DNA of 64,000 nucleotides from Serratia sp. M24T3 (GTDB lineage Bacteria; Pseudomonadota; Gammaproteobacteria; Enterobacterales; Enterobacteriaceae): NCBI RefSeq assembly GCF_000257645.1, contig NZ_AJHJ01000005.1, positions 62,001 to 126,000 of the forward strand, read 5' to 3'. Shown piece by piece: positions 57,082 to 64,000 of this stretch (position 1 is its first letter; each line of letters starts with the position of its first letter). The notes under the pieces were generated by a model. It saw only the letters and a program-made list of their open reading frames with translations, ran no database searches and was not told where the DNA came from. The position numbers and the translations under genes were made by a program.

Positions 57082-58488
57082 TCAAGACTGCCAGCCGAGA
57101 CCCAAACTTTTCTGTAATGCGACATAATCCAGCGCCAGATCGGTCTGTGACTGGATCCTGTTTTGACTGGCAGTCAGCTCGGTGCGCTGCGTATCCAGCA
57201 CATCAATCAGGCTGGCAACCCCTGCGCCATAGCGCTGTTGCATCAACTTCTGGTCCCTGCCTGCCGTTTGTTCAACGTTAAGATAGTTAGCCAAGGTTTG
57301 CCGCTGTTCGCCGTAGCGTGACAGTGAGCTATTGGCATCGCGCAACGCATCCAGCACGGTTTTATGCCACTGAGCTTCCGCTTCATCGCGCTGCGCCTTG
57401 GCGACGTTGATTTGTGAACGAATGCGCCCAAAATCGAGAATATTCCACTGTAACATCGGGATCAGCAACCACGACTGATTGGCGTGATCGAATACCTGAC
57501 TGCTGCTGTCACTGCTGAATCCAAGGATCCCGCGCAGGGTGACTTTAGGATAAAGGTCGGCTACGTGTTCGCCCACCGTTGCAGTACTGGCTGCCAGTTT
57601 CCGCTCAGCATTGCGGACATCTGGGCGACGGCGCAGTAAATCCAGCGGATCGCCTACATCGACCTTTTCAGGTTGTGCAGGCAGCTGAACGGCTCCTGAC
57701 AATAGCTTATCCAGACTGCCCGGCGTTAAGCCGGATAAAAATGCCAACTGGTCTTTATAGCCATTGATTTCAGCCCGTTGATTAGGAATTTCCGCCTGAC
57801 TGTTTTCGAATTGAGTTTCGAGTCGATTCACATCGCTATCGTTTGACGCACCACGAGCTTGACGCTGGCGTGTCAAGGTGAGCATCTGCTGCTGAAGCTC
57901 GAGGTTTTGTTGCAGATTGGCTAGCTTTTCCTGAGCACCGCAGAGCTGCAAATAATTATTTGCAACCTCTGCGGCTATGGCCACCTGAGTGTCTGCCAGG
58001 CTGGCCTCGCTCGCCTGTTGCTGTGCCTGTCCCGCCTCCGTGGTGCGTCGCTGCTGGCCAAATAAATCCAGCTCCCAGCTGGCGTCCAGGCCGCTACTGT
58101 AAAGATTTATTGGGTTATCCGTCGACAATCCGGCGCTGTCCGGCAATTTGGCGCGGACCAGAGCGCCGCTGGCATCCAGTTTTGGCAGCTGCTGCGCACG
58201 GTCACCGGCCAGAGAGGCCCGGGATTCCAGTAAACGAGCACGAGCGATATCCAGGTCGGGGTTGTGCTCCATCGCTTTCGTAATCAACTGATTAAGGCGA
58301 TCGTCATTGAAAGCCAGCCACCAGTGCGATTGAACCTGCCCGGTGCTGACGCCAGTATTTGGCAGACGGGCAAATTTGGCGCTTACCGGAAGGGGCGGGG
58401 CACCGTGATAGTCTGGGCCAACGCTACAGCCCGCCAGCAGCAACGCCAGGCAGCTTAAAGGCGCGTAATGCATTAATTTGTTGTTCAT
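57082..58488 (-). CDS. NodT-family outer-membrane efflux lipoprotein
   Basis: TolC-like outer-membrane factor of 468 residues. The lipoprotein signal MHYAPLSCLALLLAGCSVG (lipobox LAGC) precedes the family start PDYHGAPPLPVSAKF. WWLAFNDDRLNQLITKAMEHNPDLDIA and LLRRRPDVRNAERKLAASTATVGEHVADLYPKV (shown in part elsewhere) are the usual OEP repeats: long coiled helices that build the periplasmic tunnel. It is the last gene of a three-gene exporter operon, 6 bases after the MFS gene. Confidence 0.92.
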   Translation of the reverse strand: MNNKLMHYAPLSCLALLLAGCSVGPDYHGAPPLPVSAKFARLPNTGVSTGQVQSHWWLAFNDDRLNQLITKAMEHNPDLDIARARLLESRASLAGDRAQQLPKLDASGALVRAKLPDSAGLSTDNPINLYSSGLDASWELDLFGQQRRTTEAGQAQQQASEASLADTQVAIAAEVANNYLQLCGAQEKLANLQQNLELQQQMLTLTRQRQARGASNDSDVNRLETQFENSQAEIPNQRAEINGYKDQLAFLSGLTPGSLDKLLSGAVQLPAQPEKVDVGDPLDLLRRRPDVRNAERKLAASTATVGEHVADLYPKVTLRGILGFSSDSSSQVFDHANQSWLLIPMLQWNILDFGRIRSQINVAKAQRDEAEAQWHKTVLDALRDANSSLSRYGEQRQTLANYLNVEQTAGRDQKLMQQRYGAGVASLIDVLDTQRTELTASQNRIQSQTDLALDYVALQKSLGLGWQS

Positions 58489-58494
58489 TATCTG

Positions 58495-60054
58495 TCACTT
58501 ATTAGTTAAACGTGGCGCGCGCAACAGCAGCGCCAGTGGAATACAACACACCAGCGCAAGTCCCAGGACATAAAAAGCTTCTGAATAGGTCATCACCAGT
58601 GCCTGCTGGGAGATTTCATTTGCCAATTGCCCCATGGCCTGCATTTTTGCATGTACCAGGTCGCCACTCTGACTGAAAAACTGCCCGGTACTGGCCGATA
58701 TTCGGCTTTCTGCCAGCGGAGAATTGGCGGTCACCGATTCTCTGATCACGTCGTCATGCATTTTTCGCTGCCGATCGATAAAGATCCCCAGCACGGCCAG
58801 CCCAACCGAGCCTCCGAGGTTGCGCATCATGTTATAAATGCCCGCTGCATCGGCGACCTCATCGTCGTTGACCGCGGCCATCGACGCCTGATTCAGTGGC
58901 ATCATCGCCATGATTTGGCCCGCGCCGCGCAGCAGCTGTGACCAGAAGAAATCGTCACCAGTACTTTGCGCCGTCAGTGAGATATCGAGGAAACAGCTGA
59001 CGGCAAAAAGGACTACCCCGGCGATGACCAGAAAACGGGTGTCAACGCTGCGCAACATTCGCGGCAGGATCGGCATCATCAACAGGCTGGGGATGCCGGA
59101 AACCAGCAACACCATACCCGACTGCTGCGCGTTGTAACCGGCGACTCCGCTCAGGAACTGCGGCAGCAGATACAACACACAGTAAAGCCCCATGCCGACT
59201 ACAAAGACGATCACCAATACGCTGACATATCGCGGGTTGCGCAGCAGTGAGAGTCTGATGACCGGTTTTTTTACGGTAATTTGCGCGATGCTAAGCAAGA
59301 TAAATCCCATTACCATGGCGATGGTAAGCCAGATAATCAGTGTCGAATCAAACCAGTTGTCGCGCTGGCCTTCTTCCAGCACCACAGTCAGGCAGCTCAG
59401 ACCCACGCTGAGCCCGATAATGCCCAGCCAGTCGGCTTCGCGGAAGCCTTCCCAATGAGGTTTCTCTTTCGGTAATCCAGTTAGCAGCAAAGTTATCAGG
59501 CCGATGCCGACCGGTAAATTGAGGAAGAAACACCAGTTCCAGCTGACGTTTTCGGCGAGCCACCCGCCCAGAACCGGGCCCATAACCGGCCCGAGGATCA
59601 CGATAACGCCAAATATCGACATCCCGAGGGGGAGTTGTCGTCGCGGCAGACGAGTACGAATAATCATCTGAGCTGTAGGAATCATCGCGCCTCCGGCAAA
59701 ACCTTGGCCGACGCGGCCAATAATCATCTGGGTCAGGCTGTCTGAAATACCGCAGATCACCGAAAATACGATAAACATCAAGGCGCACCACAGCAGGAAA
59801 TTTCGCAGTCCCAGCAAGCGGCTAAGCCATGCTGCCAGCGGGATCATCACAATTTCCGACAGCAGATAGCCGGTTGAAATCCAGGTGCCTTCCGTACCCG
59901 TCGCGCCAATTTCCCCTTGAATTTGCGGCAGCGCCGAGTTGGTAATGGAAATATCCAGCGTTGCCATCAGCGCTCCCAGCGCGCCGGCAAATACCGCAAT
60001 CCAGTCCGTTACCGAGGCACTGGCCTGAGTTTCGGGTACAGTTGTGGTGCTCAT
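58495..60054 (-). CDS. EmrB-like MFS drug exporter (DHA2, 14 TM)
   Basis: A 519-residue proton-driven exporter. Signatures: LGALMATLDISITNSALPQI in helix 1, GYLLSEIVMIPLAAWLSRLL, RVGQGFAGGAMIPTAQMII (motif B/C region) and LGPVMGPVLGGWLAENVSW (antiporter motif C). EmrB-type proteins work with an EmrA adaptor and an outer-membrane factor to move drugs or toxic acids across both membranes. Its start overlaps the adaptor stop by 4 bases (ATGA), so the two are coupled. Confidence 0.93.
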   Translation of the reverse strand: MSTTTVPETQASASVTDWIAVFAGALGALMATLDISITNSALPQIQGEIGATGTEGTWISTGYLLSEIVMIPLAAWLSRLLGLRNFLLWCALMFIVFSVICGISDSLTQMIIGRVGQGFAGGAMIPTAQMIIRTRLPRRQLPLGMSIFGVIVILGPVMGPVLGGWLAENVSWNWCFFLNLPVGIGLITLLLTGLPKEKPHWEGFREADWLGIIGLSVGLSCLTVVLEEGQRDNWFDSTLIIWLTIAMVMGFILLSIAQITVKKPVIRLSLLRNPRYVSVLVIVFVVGMGLYCVLYLLPQFLSGVAGYNAQQSGMVLLVSGIPSLLMMPILPRMLRSVDTRFLVIAGVVLFAVSCFLDISLTAQSTGDDFFWSQLLRGAGQIMAMMPLNQASMAAVNDDEVADAAGIYNMMRNLGGSVGLAVLGIFIDRQRKMHDDVIRESVTANSPLAESRISASTGQFFSQSGDLVHAKMQAMGQLANEISQQALVMTYSEAFYVLGLALVCCIPLALLLRAPRLTNK

Positions 60055-61163
60055 GGCTGTGCCTGAGTCTGATCAGGATGAGTGTTTACGTCTACCGTGA
60101 CCGACATTCCTGCCAGCAGGCGTTTTACCTGATTGCTGTGATCGGTAATGCGGATTCGCACCGGGACGCGCTGCACGATTTTGGTAAAGTTGCCGGTGGC
60201 GTTATCAGGTGGCAGCAGGGCGAACAGTGAACCGGTGCCCGGCGCGAAGCTGTCTACCACGCCGCTGAAATCGTGGCCCGGGAATGCATCAACGTGCAGC
60301 GTCGCGCTCTGGCCGGGAAGCATGTGGGTCAGCTGTGTTTCTTTGAAATTGGCAACGAGATACAAGTCGTTTTCAGGGACTACGGTCAGTAATCGAGTGC
60401 CGGGCTGAACGTATTGACCCACGCGAACCGCGCGGTCGCCAACTCTGCCCTCCAGCGTGCTGTAAATCACGGTGCCGCGATAGTCGATAGCCGACTGCGC
60501 GCGATTGGCCTGTGCAGAAGCGAGCTGGGCTTTAGCCTGCTCAATTTGCGCATGCATTGAAAGGATTTGTGCCGAAGCTGATTTTACCGCAGCGACATTG
60601 GCGTCGAAATCGGCCTGAGCCTGATCGCGGCTGCGGCGCAGTTCGGCCAGTTTTTCCTGATTCTCTGCACCGCTGGCTGCCAGCGGCAGATAGCGTTGAT
60701 ATTCATGATTTGAATAATTGAGCTGCACCTGAGCCGATCGCTGCTGCGCCTGCGCCTGTTCAATCTGCGCATTCTGGCGGTTAATCTCGGCATTGGCCTG
60801 ATCGATGGCTGCCTGGTCAGCCAAAATATTGGCCGTGGCCTGATTGACCCGAGCCTGATACTGGTCGTCTTCAAGCTGCACCACCGGCTCGCCGGCTTTT
60901 ACCCACTGGTTGTCTTTAACCAGTACTTTTGTCACATAGCCCGAAACTTTTGGAGCCAGCGTCACACTATCGGCCTGAATGTAGGCATCATCTGTGGATT
61001 CGTTAAAGCGGGCGATAAAAAACCAATATAAAAAAGCCAGCAGTAATACCACAGCAACGCCGATGGCCAGTCGCACCAAAATGCGACGTTTTTTCCTGGA
61101 CTGAGGTTGAACATTTACTGCGGGCGCGGCCTCTGAGGACGCCGTCATGGAGGCTAGTAGCAC
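60051..61163 (-). CDS. EmrA-like HlyD-family periplasmic adaptor
   Basis: Membrane fusion protein of 370 residues. There is a short cytoplasmic tail and one membrane helix (LVRLAIGVAVVLLLAFLYWF, about 30-50), then NESTDDAYIQADSVTLAPKVSGYV, a lipoyl half-motif, followed by a long Gln/Ala-rich coiled coil (about 110-215) and the second lipoyl half (YSTLEGRVGDRAVRVGQYV). The GTG at 61163 has AAGGT upstream; ATG 61148 is possible. First gene of the operon, divergent from a TetR regulator. Confidence 0.92.
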   Translation of the reverse strand: MLLASMTASSEAAPAVNVQPQSRKKRRILVRLAIGVAVVLLLAFLYWFFIARFNESTDDAYIQADSVTLAPKVSGYVTKVLVKDNQWVKAGEPVVQLEDDQYQARVNQATANILADQAAIDQANAEINRQNAQIEQAQAQQRSAQVQLNYSNHEYQRYLPLAASGAENQEKLAELRRSRDQAQADFDANVAAVKSASAQILSMHAQIEQAKAQLASAQANRAQSAIDYRGTVIYSTLEGRVGDRAVRVGQYVQPGTRLLTVVPENDLYLVANFKETQLTHMLPGQSATLHVDAFPGHDFSGVVDSFAPGTGSLFALLPPDNATGNFTKIVQRVPVRIRITDHSNQVKRLLAGMSVTVDVNTHPDQTQAQP

Positions 61164-61185
61164 TGAGTGAACCTTGTGAGTGAAA

Positions 61186-61216
61186 TTATTCCGATTGATA
61201 TATTTATTCCGAATGA
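61186..61216. promoter_or_regulatory. direct repeats in the adaptor-tetR divergent region
   Basis: TTATTCCGATTGA (61186-61198) and TTATTCCGAATGA (61204-61216) differ by one base and are 18 bp apart. They lie between the divergent starts and could be the TetR operator or overlap the adaptor promoter. Confidence 0.4.
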
Positions 61217-61295
61217 GACATTTATGTCAAGTGATATACTTTTATTATGCAATTTGACTGTTATAATTCGCATGTTTTGCTATTGGAAGAGAGCC

Positions 61296-61997
61296 ATGAC
61301 TGATAACGCCCTAACTAAACAGCTGCGCCATCCTGATTCCGGGGGCTATGCCCGTGGTGATGAAACGCGGCAACGTATTATCGACAGTGCGATTGTCCTG
61401 TTTGGCGAGTTGGGTTTTGAAGGCGCTTCAACCCGCGCTATTGCCAAACATGCAGGGGTCAACACTCCGGCATTGCAGTATTATTTTGAAAATAAAGAAG
61501 GGTTGTATGTCACTTGTGCAGAGTTTCTGGCGGATGAGAGCTATGAATGGTTTGAGCCGCTGCTGGAGCGGATGGCGCAAGTTAAAAATCCTGAACCAGA
61601 AGCCTGTATCGAGATGTTTTGCCTAATGCTGGATACCGTTCTTGAACGGGTATTGAACAATAATACTGCGCACCAACGTCGCCTGTTTCACGTGCGAATC
61701 AAGATGGGGCAGGGGCCGGAAAAAGCAGCCAGCCGTTTCAACGAAAAATTAATCTGCCACATCCATGATGCGGGTGCCAGACTGGTCGCTCGCATCTCGG
61801 ACACCTCGGTCGATGATGAGCGCACGCAAATCAGATCGCTTTCTCTGTTTGGCCTGGCGACCACGTTTTATACAATGAAACATCCGGTCTACAGCCCAGC
61901 CGAAGATGCGAGCCAGTTTCCTGCCGCAAGAATGGCATTGATTAAAAGTACCGTCCGCGAACAGTGTCAGGTTTTGATGCGCAGTTGGATGGTCTAA
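61296..61997 (+). CDS. TetR-family regulator with CerR-type (DUF1956) C-terminus
   Basis: A 233-residue repressor. The N-terminal helix-turn-helix is [47 protein letters not shown]. The C-terminal half resembles the E. coli CecR (YbiH) group. The start at 61296 has GGAAGAGAG directly upstream; longer in-frame starts read through the promoter region. Divergent from the tripartite exporter operon, which it most likely controls. selO starts 10 bases after it. Confidence 0.88.
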   Translation: MTDNALTKQLRHPDSGGYARGDETRQRIIDSAIVLFGELGFEGASTRAIAKHAGVNTPALQYYFENKEGLYVTCAEFLADESYEWFEPLLERMAQVKNPEPEACIEMFCLMLDTVLERVLNNNTAHQRRLFHVRIKMGQGPEKAASRFNEKLICHIHDAGARLVARISDTSVDDERTQIRSLSLFGLATTFYTMKHPVYSPAEDASQFPAARMALIKSTVREQCQVLMRSWMV

Positions 61998-62007
61998 AGA
62001 GGGCGCT

Positions 62008-63450
62008 ATGCCGCAATTCGAACACCAGTATTTCGACCAGTTACCCGGTTTTTATACCGAACTTCAACCAACGCCGTTGCAGGGCGCACGTTTGCTGTAT
62101 CACAGCGCGCCGCTGGCCGAAGAATTGGGACTTGAATCTTCTCTGTTTACCGTCGAAAACTCGGCTTACTGGAGCGGGGAAAAACTTTTCCCCGGTATGA
62201 GGCCGTTAGCGCAGGTCTACAGCGGCCATCAGTTTGGTCAATGGGCCGGGCAACTCGGTGACGGTCGCGGTTTATTATTGGGTGAGCAAAAACTGGCAGA
62301 CGGCAGTTCTCTTGACTGGCATCTCAAGGGCGCCGGACTGACACCGTATTCGCGCATGGGCGATGGCCGAGCCGTATTACGTTCTGTAGTTCGTGAATTT
62401 CTGGCCTCTGAAGCCCTGCATTATCTCGGTGTGCCAACCACTCGTGCGCTGAGCATTGTGACCAGCAATGAGCCGGTTTATCGCGAGCAGGCTGAGCGCG
62501 GTGCCATGCTTGTTCGCGTCGCGCCGAGCCATATCCGTTTTGGTCATTTTGAGCATTTTTACTATCGCAAGCAGCCTGAACAGGTGGCGATGCTGGCTGA
62601 CTATTGCATTGAACATTTTTGGCCGCAGCTGCGCGATGGCGCCGACCGCTATCTGCAATGGTTTACCGATGTCGTGGAACGCACTGCAAGGCTAATGGCT
62701 CAATGGCAAAGCGTGGGCTTTGCTCACGGGGTCATGAATACCGACAATATGTCGATTCTTGGCCTGACCATCGATTACGGCCCTTACGGTTTTCTCGATG
62801 ACTATAAGCCGGATTTTATCTGTAATCATACCGACAGTCAGGGGCGCTACAGCTTTGATAATCAGCCTTCAGTGGCCTATTGGAATTTGCATCGGTTGGC
62901 ACAATCGCTTTCCGGGCTGCTGTCTACAGAAGAATTACAACAGGCTCTGGCTGCCTATGAGCCGGCGCTAATGATCGAATACGGTAAACTGATGCGTGCC
63001 AAGCTGGGCTTCTTTACCGAGAACAAGCAAGACAATAGCGTGCTGACCGGGCTGTTGAGCCTGATGGCCAACGAAGGTCGTGATTACACCCGCACCTTCC
63101 GCCTGTTAAGCGAAATTAGGCTTGATGAAGAACGCAGTGCAATGCGCGATGAATTTATCGACCGCGAGGCGTTTGACCTTTGGTATCAAAGTTATCGCCA
63201 ACGGTTGCTGTTGGAACAGCAGGATGATGCGACTCGCCAACAGGCGATGAAAAAGAGTAATCCGCGTATTATCCTGCGAAATTATTTGGCTCAGCAGGCG
63301 ATTGAAGGGGCTGAGGCTGACGATATCACCCGTTTGCAGGCGTTGCATCAGGCGTTGCAAGATCCATACAGCGACGACAGCCGTTTTGATGAGTTTGCAG
63401 CGCTGCCGCCGGATTGGGGTAAACATCTCGAGGTTTCCTGTTCCAGCTAA
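62008..63450 (+). CDS. selO: protein adenylyltransferase SelO (YdiU)
   Basis: Pseudokinase-fold enzyme that transfers AMP from ATP to Ser, Thr or Tyr of target proteins, linked to redox homeostasis. The 480 residues match E. coli YdiU. Key parts: [38 protein letters not shown] (inverted ATP-binding site), [20 protein letters not shown] with metal-binding residues, and the C-terminal CSS whose Cys takes part in a redox switch. It may be co-transcribed with the tetR gene just upstream. Confidence 0.95.
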   Translation: MPQFEHQYFDQLPGFYTELQPTPLQGARLLYHSAPLAEELGLESSLFTVENSAYWSGEKLFPGMRPLAQVYSGHQFGQWAGQLGDGRGLLLGEQKLADGSSLDWHLKGAGLTPYSRMGDGRAVLRSVVREFLASEALHYLGVPTTRALSIVTSNEPVYREQAERGAMLVRVAPSHIRFGHFEHFYYRKQPEQVAMLADYCIEHFWPQLRDGADRYLQWFTDVVERTARLMAQWQSVGFAHGVMNTDNMSILGLTIDYGPYGFLDDYKPDFICNHTDSQGRYSFDNQPSVAYWNLHRLAQSLSGLLSTEELQQALAAYEPALMIEYGKLMRAKLGFFTENKQDNSVLTGLLSLMANEGRDYTRTFRLLSEIRLDEERSAMRDEFIDREAFDLWYQSYRQRLLLEQQDDATRQQAMKKSNPRIILRNYLAQQAIEGAEADDITRLQALHQALQDPYSDDSRFDEFAALPPDWGKHLEVSCSS

Positions 63451-63542
63451 GCTAGTTAGAGTCAGCCCAGTTGTTCTAATTCAGGGCAAAAGGGCTGATT
63501 GAAACCTGATTATTATCTGATTTTTTCCTGAACTTCTGCGTC

Positions 63543-64000
63543 TTAATGGCGTAAAAAAACCTGTGGGACGGGGCTTTCAGGATGGGTATTTACGCCAAGG
63601 TCGGCACGATACCAGCGCTGTAAAATATCCGCCCGCAGTACTTCTTTGGGCGTTCCCGCCGCAACCAGCTCACCTTGGTGCAACAGTAAGATCCGGTCGG
63701 CATAAAGCGCGGCAAGATTAAGGTCGTGCAACACACAGCAAACTGCAAGCGGCGACTGGCGTGTCAACTGATGTAGCAGGCGTAGACTGTGTTGCTGGTG
63801 GTAAAGGTCTAGAGCCGAAGTGGGTTCATCGAGAAACAGCCAGCGTGGTACAGGTTGAGTGCTCCACAGTTGAATCAACACGCGTGCAAGCTGCACCCGT
63901 TGTTGTTCACCGCCGGAGAGTTGGCGATAATCGCAGTCGGCCAACGTCAGGCAGTCAGTCTGTTCAAGTACCTGCTGCAACGCGTGTTGTAGCTGGGCAT
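63543..64000 (-). CDS. hmuV: heme ABC transporter ATP-binding protein (partial)
   Basis: The C-terminal part of an importer ATPase; the N-terminus including Walker A lies beyond the right edge and the frame is open to base 64000. Visible: signature [15 protein letters not shown], Walker [14 protein letters not shown] and switch His in [15 protein letters not shown], followed by a C-terminus typical of HmuV ([17 protein letters not shown]). HmuV pairs with permease HmuU for heme uptake and is normally Fur-regulated. The symbol rests on similarity of this half only. Confidence 0.8.
   Translation of the reverse strand, partial: AQLQHALQQVLEQTDCLTLADCDYRQLSGGEQQRVQLARVLIQLWSTQPVPRWLFLDEPTSALDLYHQQHSLRLLHQLTRQSPLAVCCVLHDLNLAALYADRILLLHQGELVAAGTPKEVLRADILQRWYRADLGVNTHPESPVPQVFLRH

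Overview
The window is a chromosomal segment of a gamma-proteobacterium of the order Enterobacterales. Most genes match Escherichia coli K-12 families closely in sequence and local order: letA-letB-yebV, msrC-proQ-prc-htpX-yebQ-kdgR, tcyP, ydjM, kduI-kduD, hxpB/yniB/yniA, thrS-infC-rpmI-rplT-pheM-pheS-pheT-ihfA, btuC-btuE-btuD, nlpC and selO. The arnBCADTEF operon lies directly after btuCED, and a heme importer ATPase (hmuV-like) lies at the right edge. Together with idi and kduID this suggests Yersiniaceae or a neighbour (Serratia, Rahnella, Rouxiella, Ewingella type). That placement is inference; there is no rRNA here to settle it.

Layout. 1-2500 is AT-rich accessory DNA: a decayed ORF, an unknown membrane protein, a YmgB/AriR-family regulator behind a probable MlrA/BluR-type operator, and small unknown proteins. 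2700-6340 holds a lipoprotein, idi, an S51 peptidase, an extensin-like protein and an M20 amidohydrolase. 6818-12489 is a translationally coupled pair of very large exported WG-repeat proteins. 12557-13910 has an ASCH protein, a C39-like peptidase and yebV. 14170-18019 encodes the LetA/LetB lipid-transport system; rsmF, which sits between letB and yebV in E. coli, is missing. 18307-21660 is msrC-proQ-prc. Between prc and htpX lie two tandem orphan Rhs-core proteins (21911-24006) with divergent C-terminal tails. 24196-29027 is htpX, yebQ, kdgR and tcyP. 29264-29703 is a broken higB toxin beside an intact higA. 29810-35694 carries ydjM, kduD/kduI, hxpB, yniB, yniA and emtA. 36054-43228 is the thrS-to-ihfA translation cluster. 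43646-47109 holds a tiny glycine-rich lipoprotein, a DUF2502 protein and btuCED. 47475-54896 is the complete lipid A aminoarabinose operon. 55081-56901 has nlpC, an AT-rich gap with a perfect 19-bp inverted repeat, a DfrA1-like second dihydrofolate reductase and a small Imm-like membrane protein. 57082-61997 is a tripartite drug exporter with a divergent TetR regulator. selO and the truncated hmuV close the window.

Regulatory logic visible in the DNA: a perfect KdgR box before kduI and a weaker one between yebQ and kdgR; a LexA-like box before ydjM; a sigma-32-like promoter and a CpxR-like box before htpX; PhoP-like and PmrA-like boxes before arnB; the pheM attenuator before pheST; an AUU start for infC. 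Much of the window serves the envelope (LetAB, WG proteins, Prc, HtpX, EmtA, NlpC, Arn, tripartite efflux). The accessory content is concentrated at 1-2500, 21911-24006, 29264-29703 and 55561-56901.
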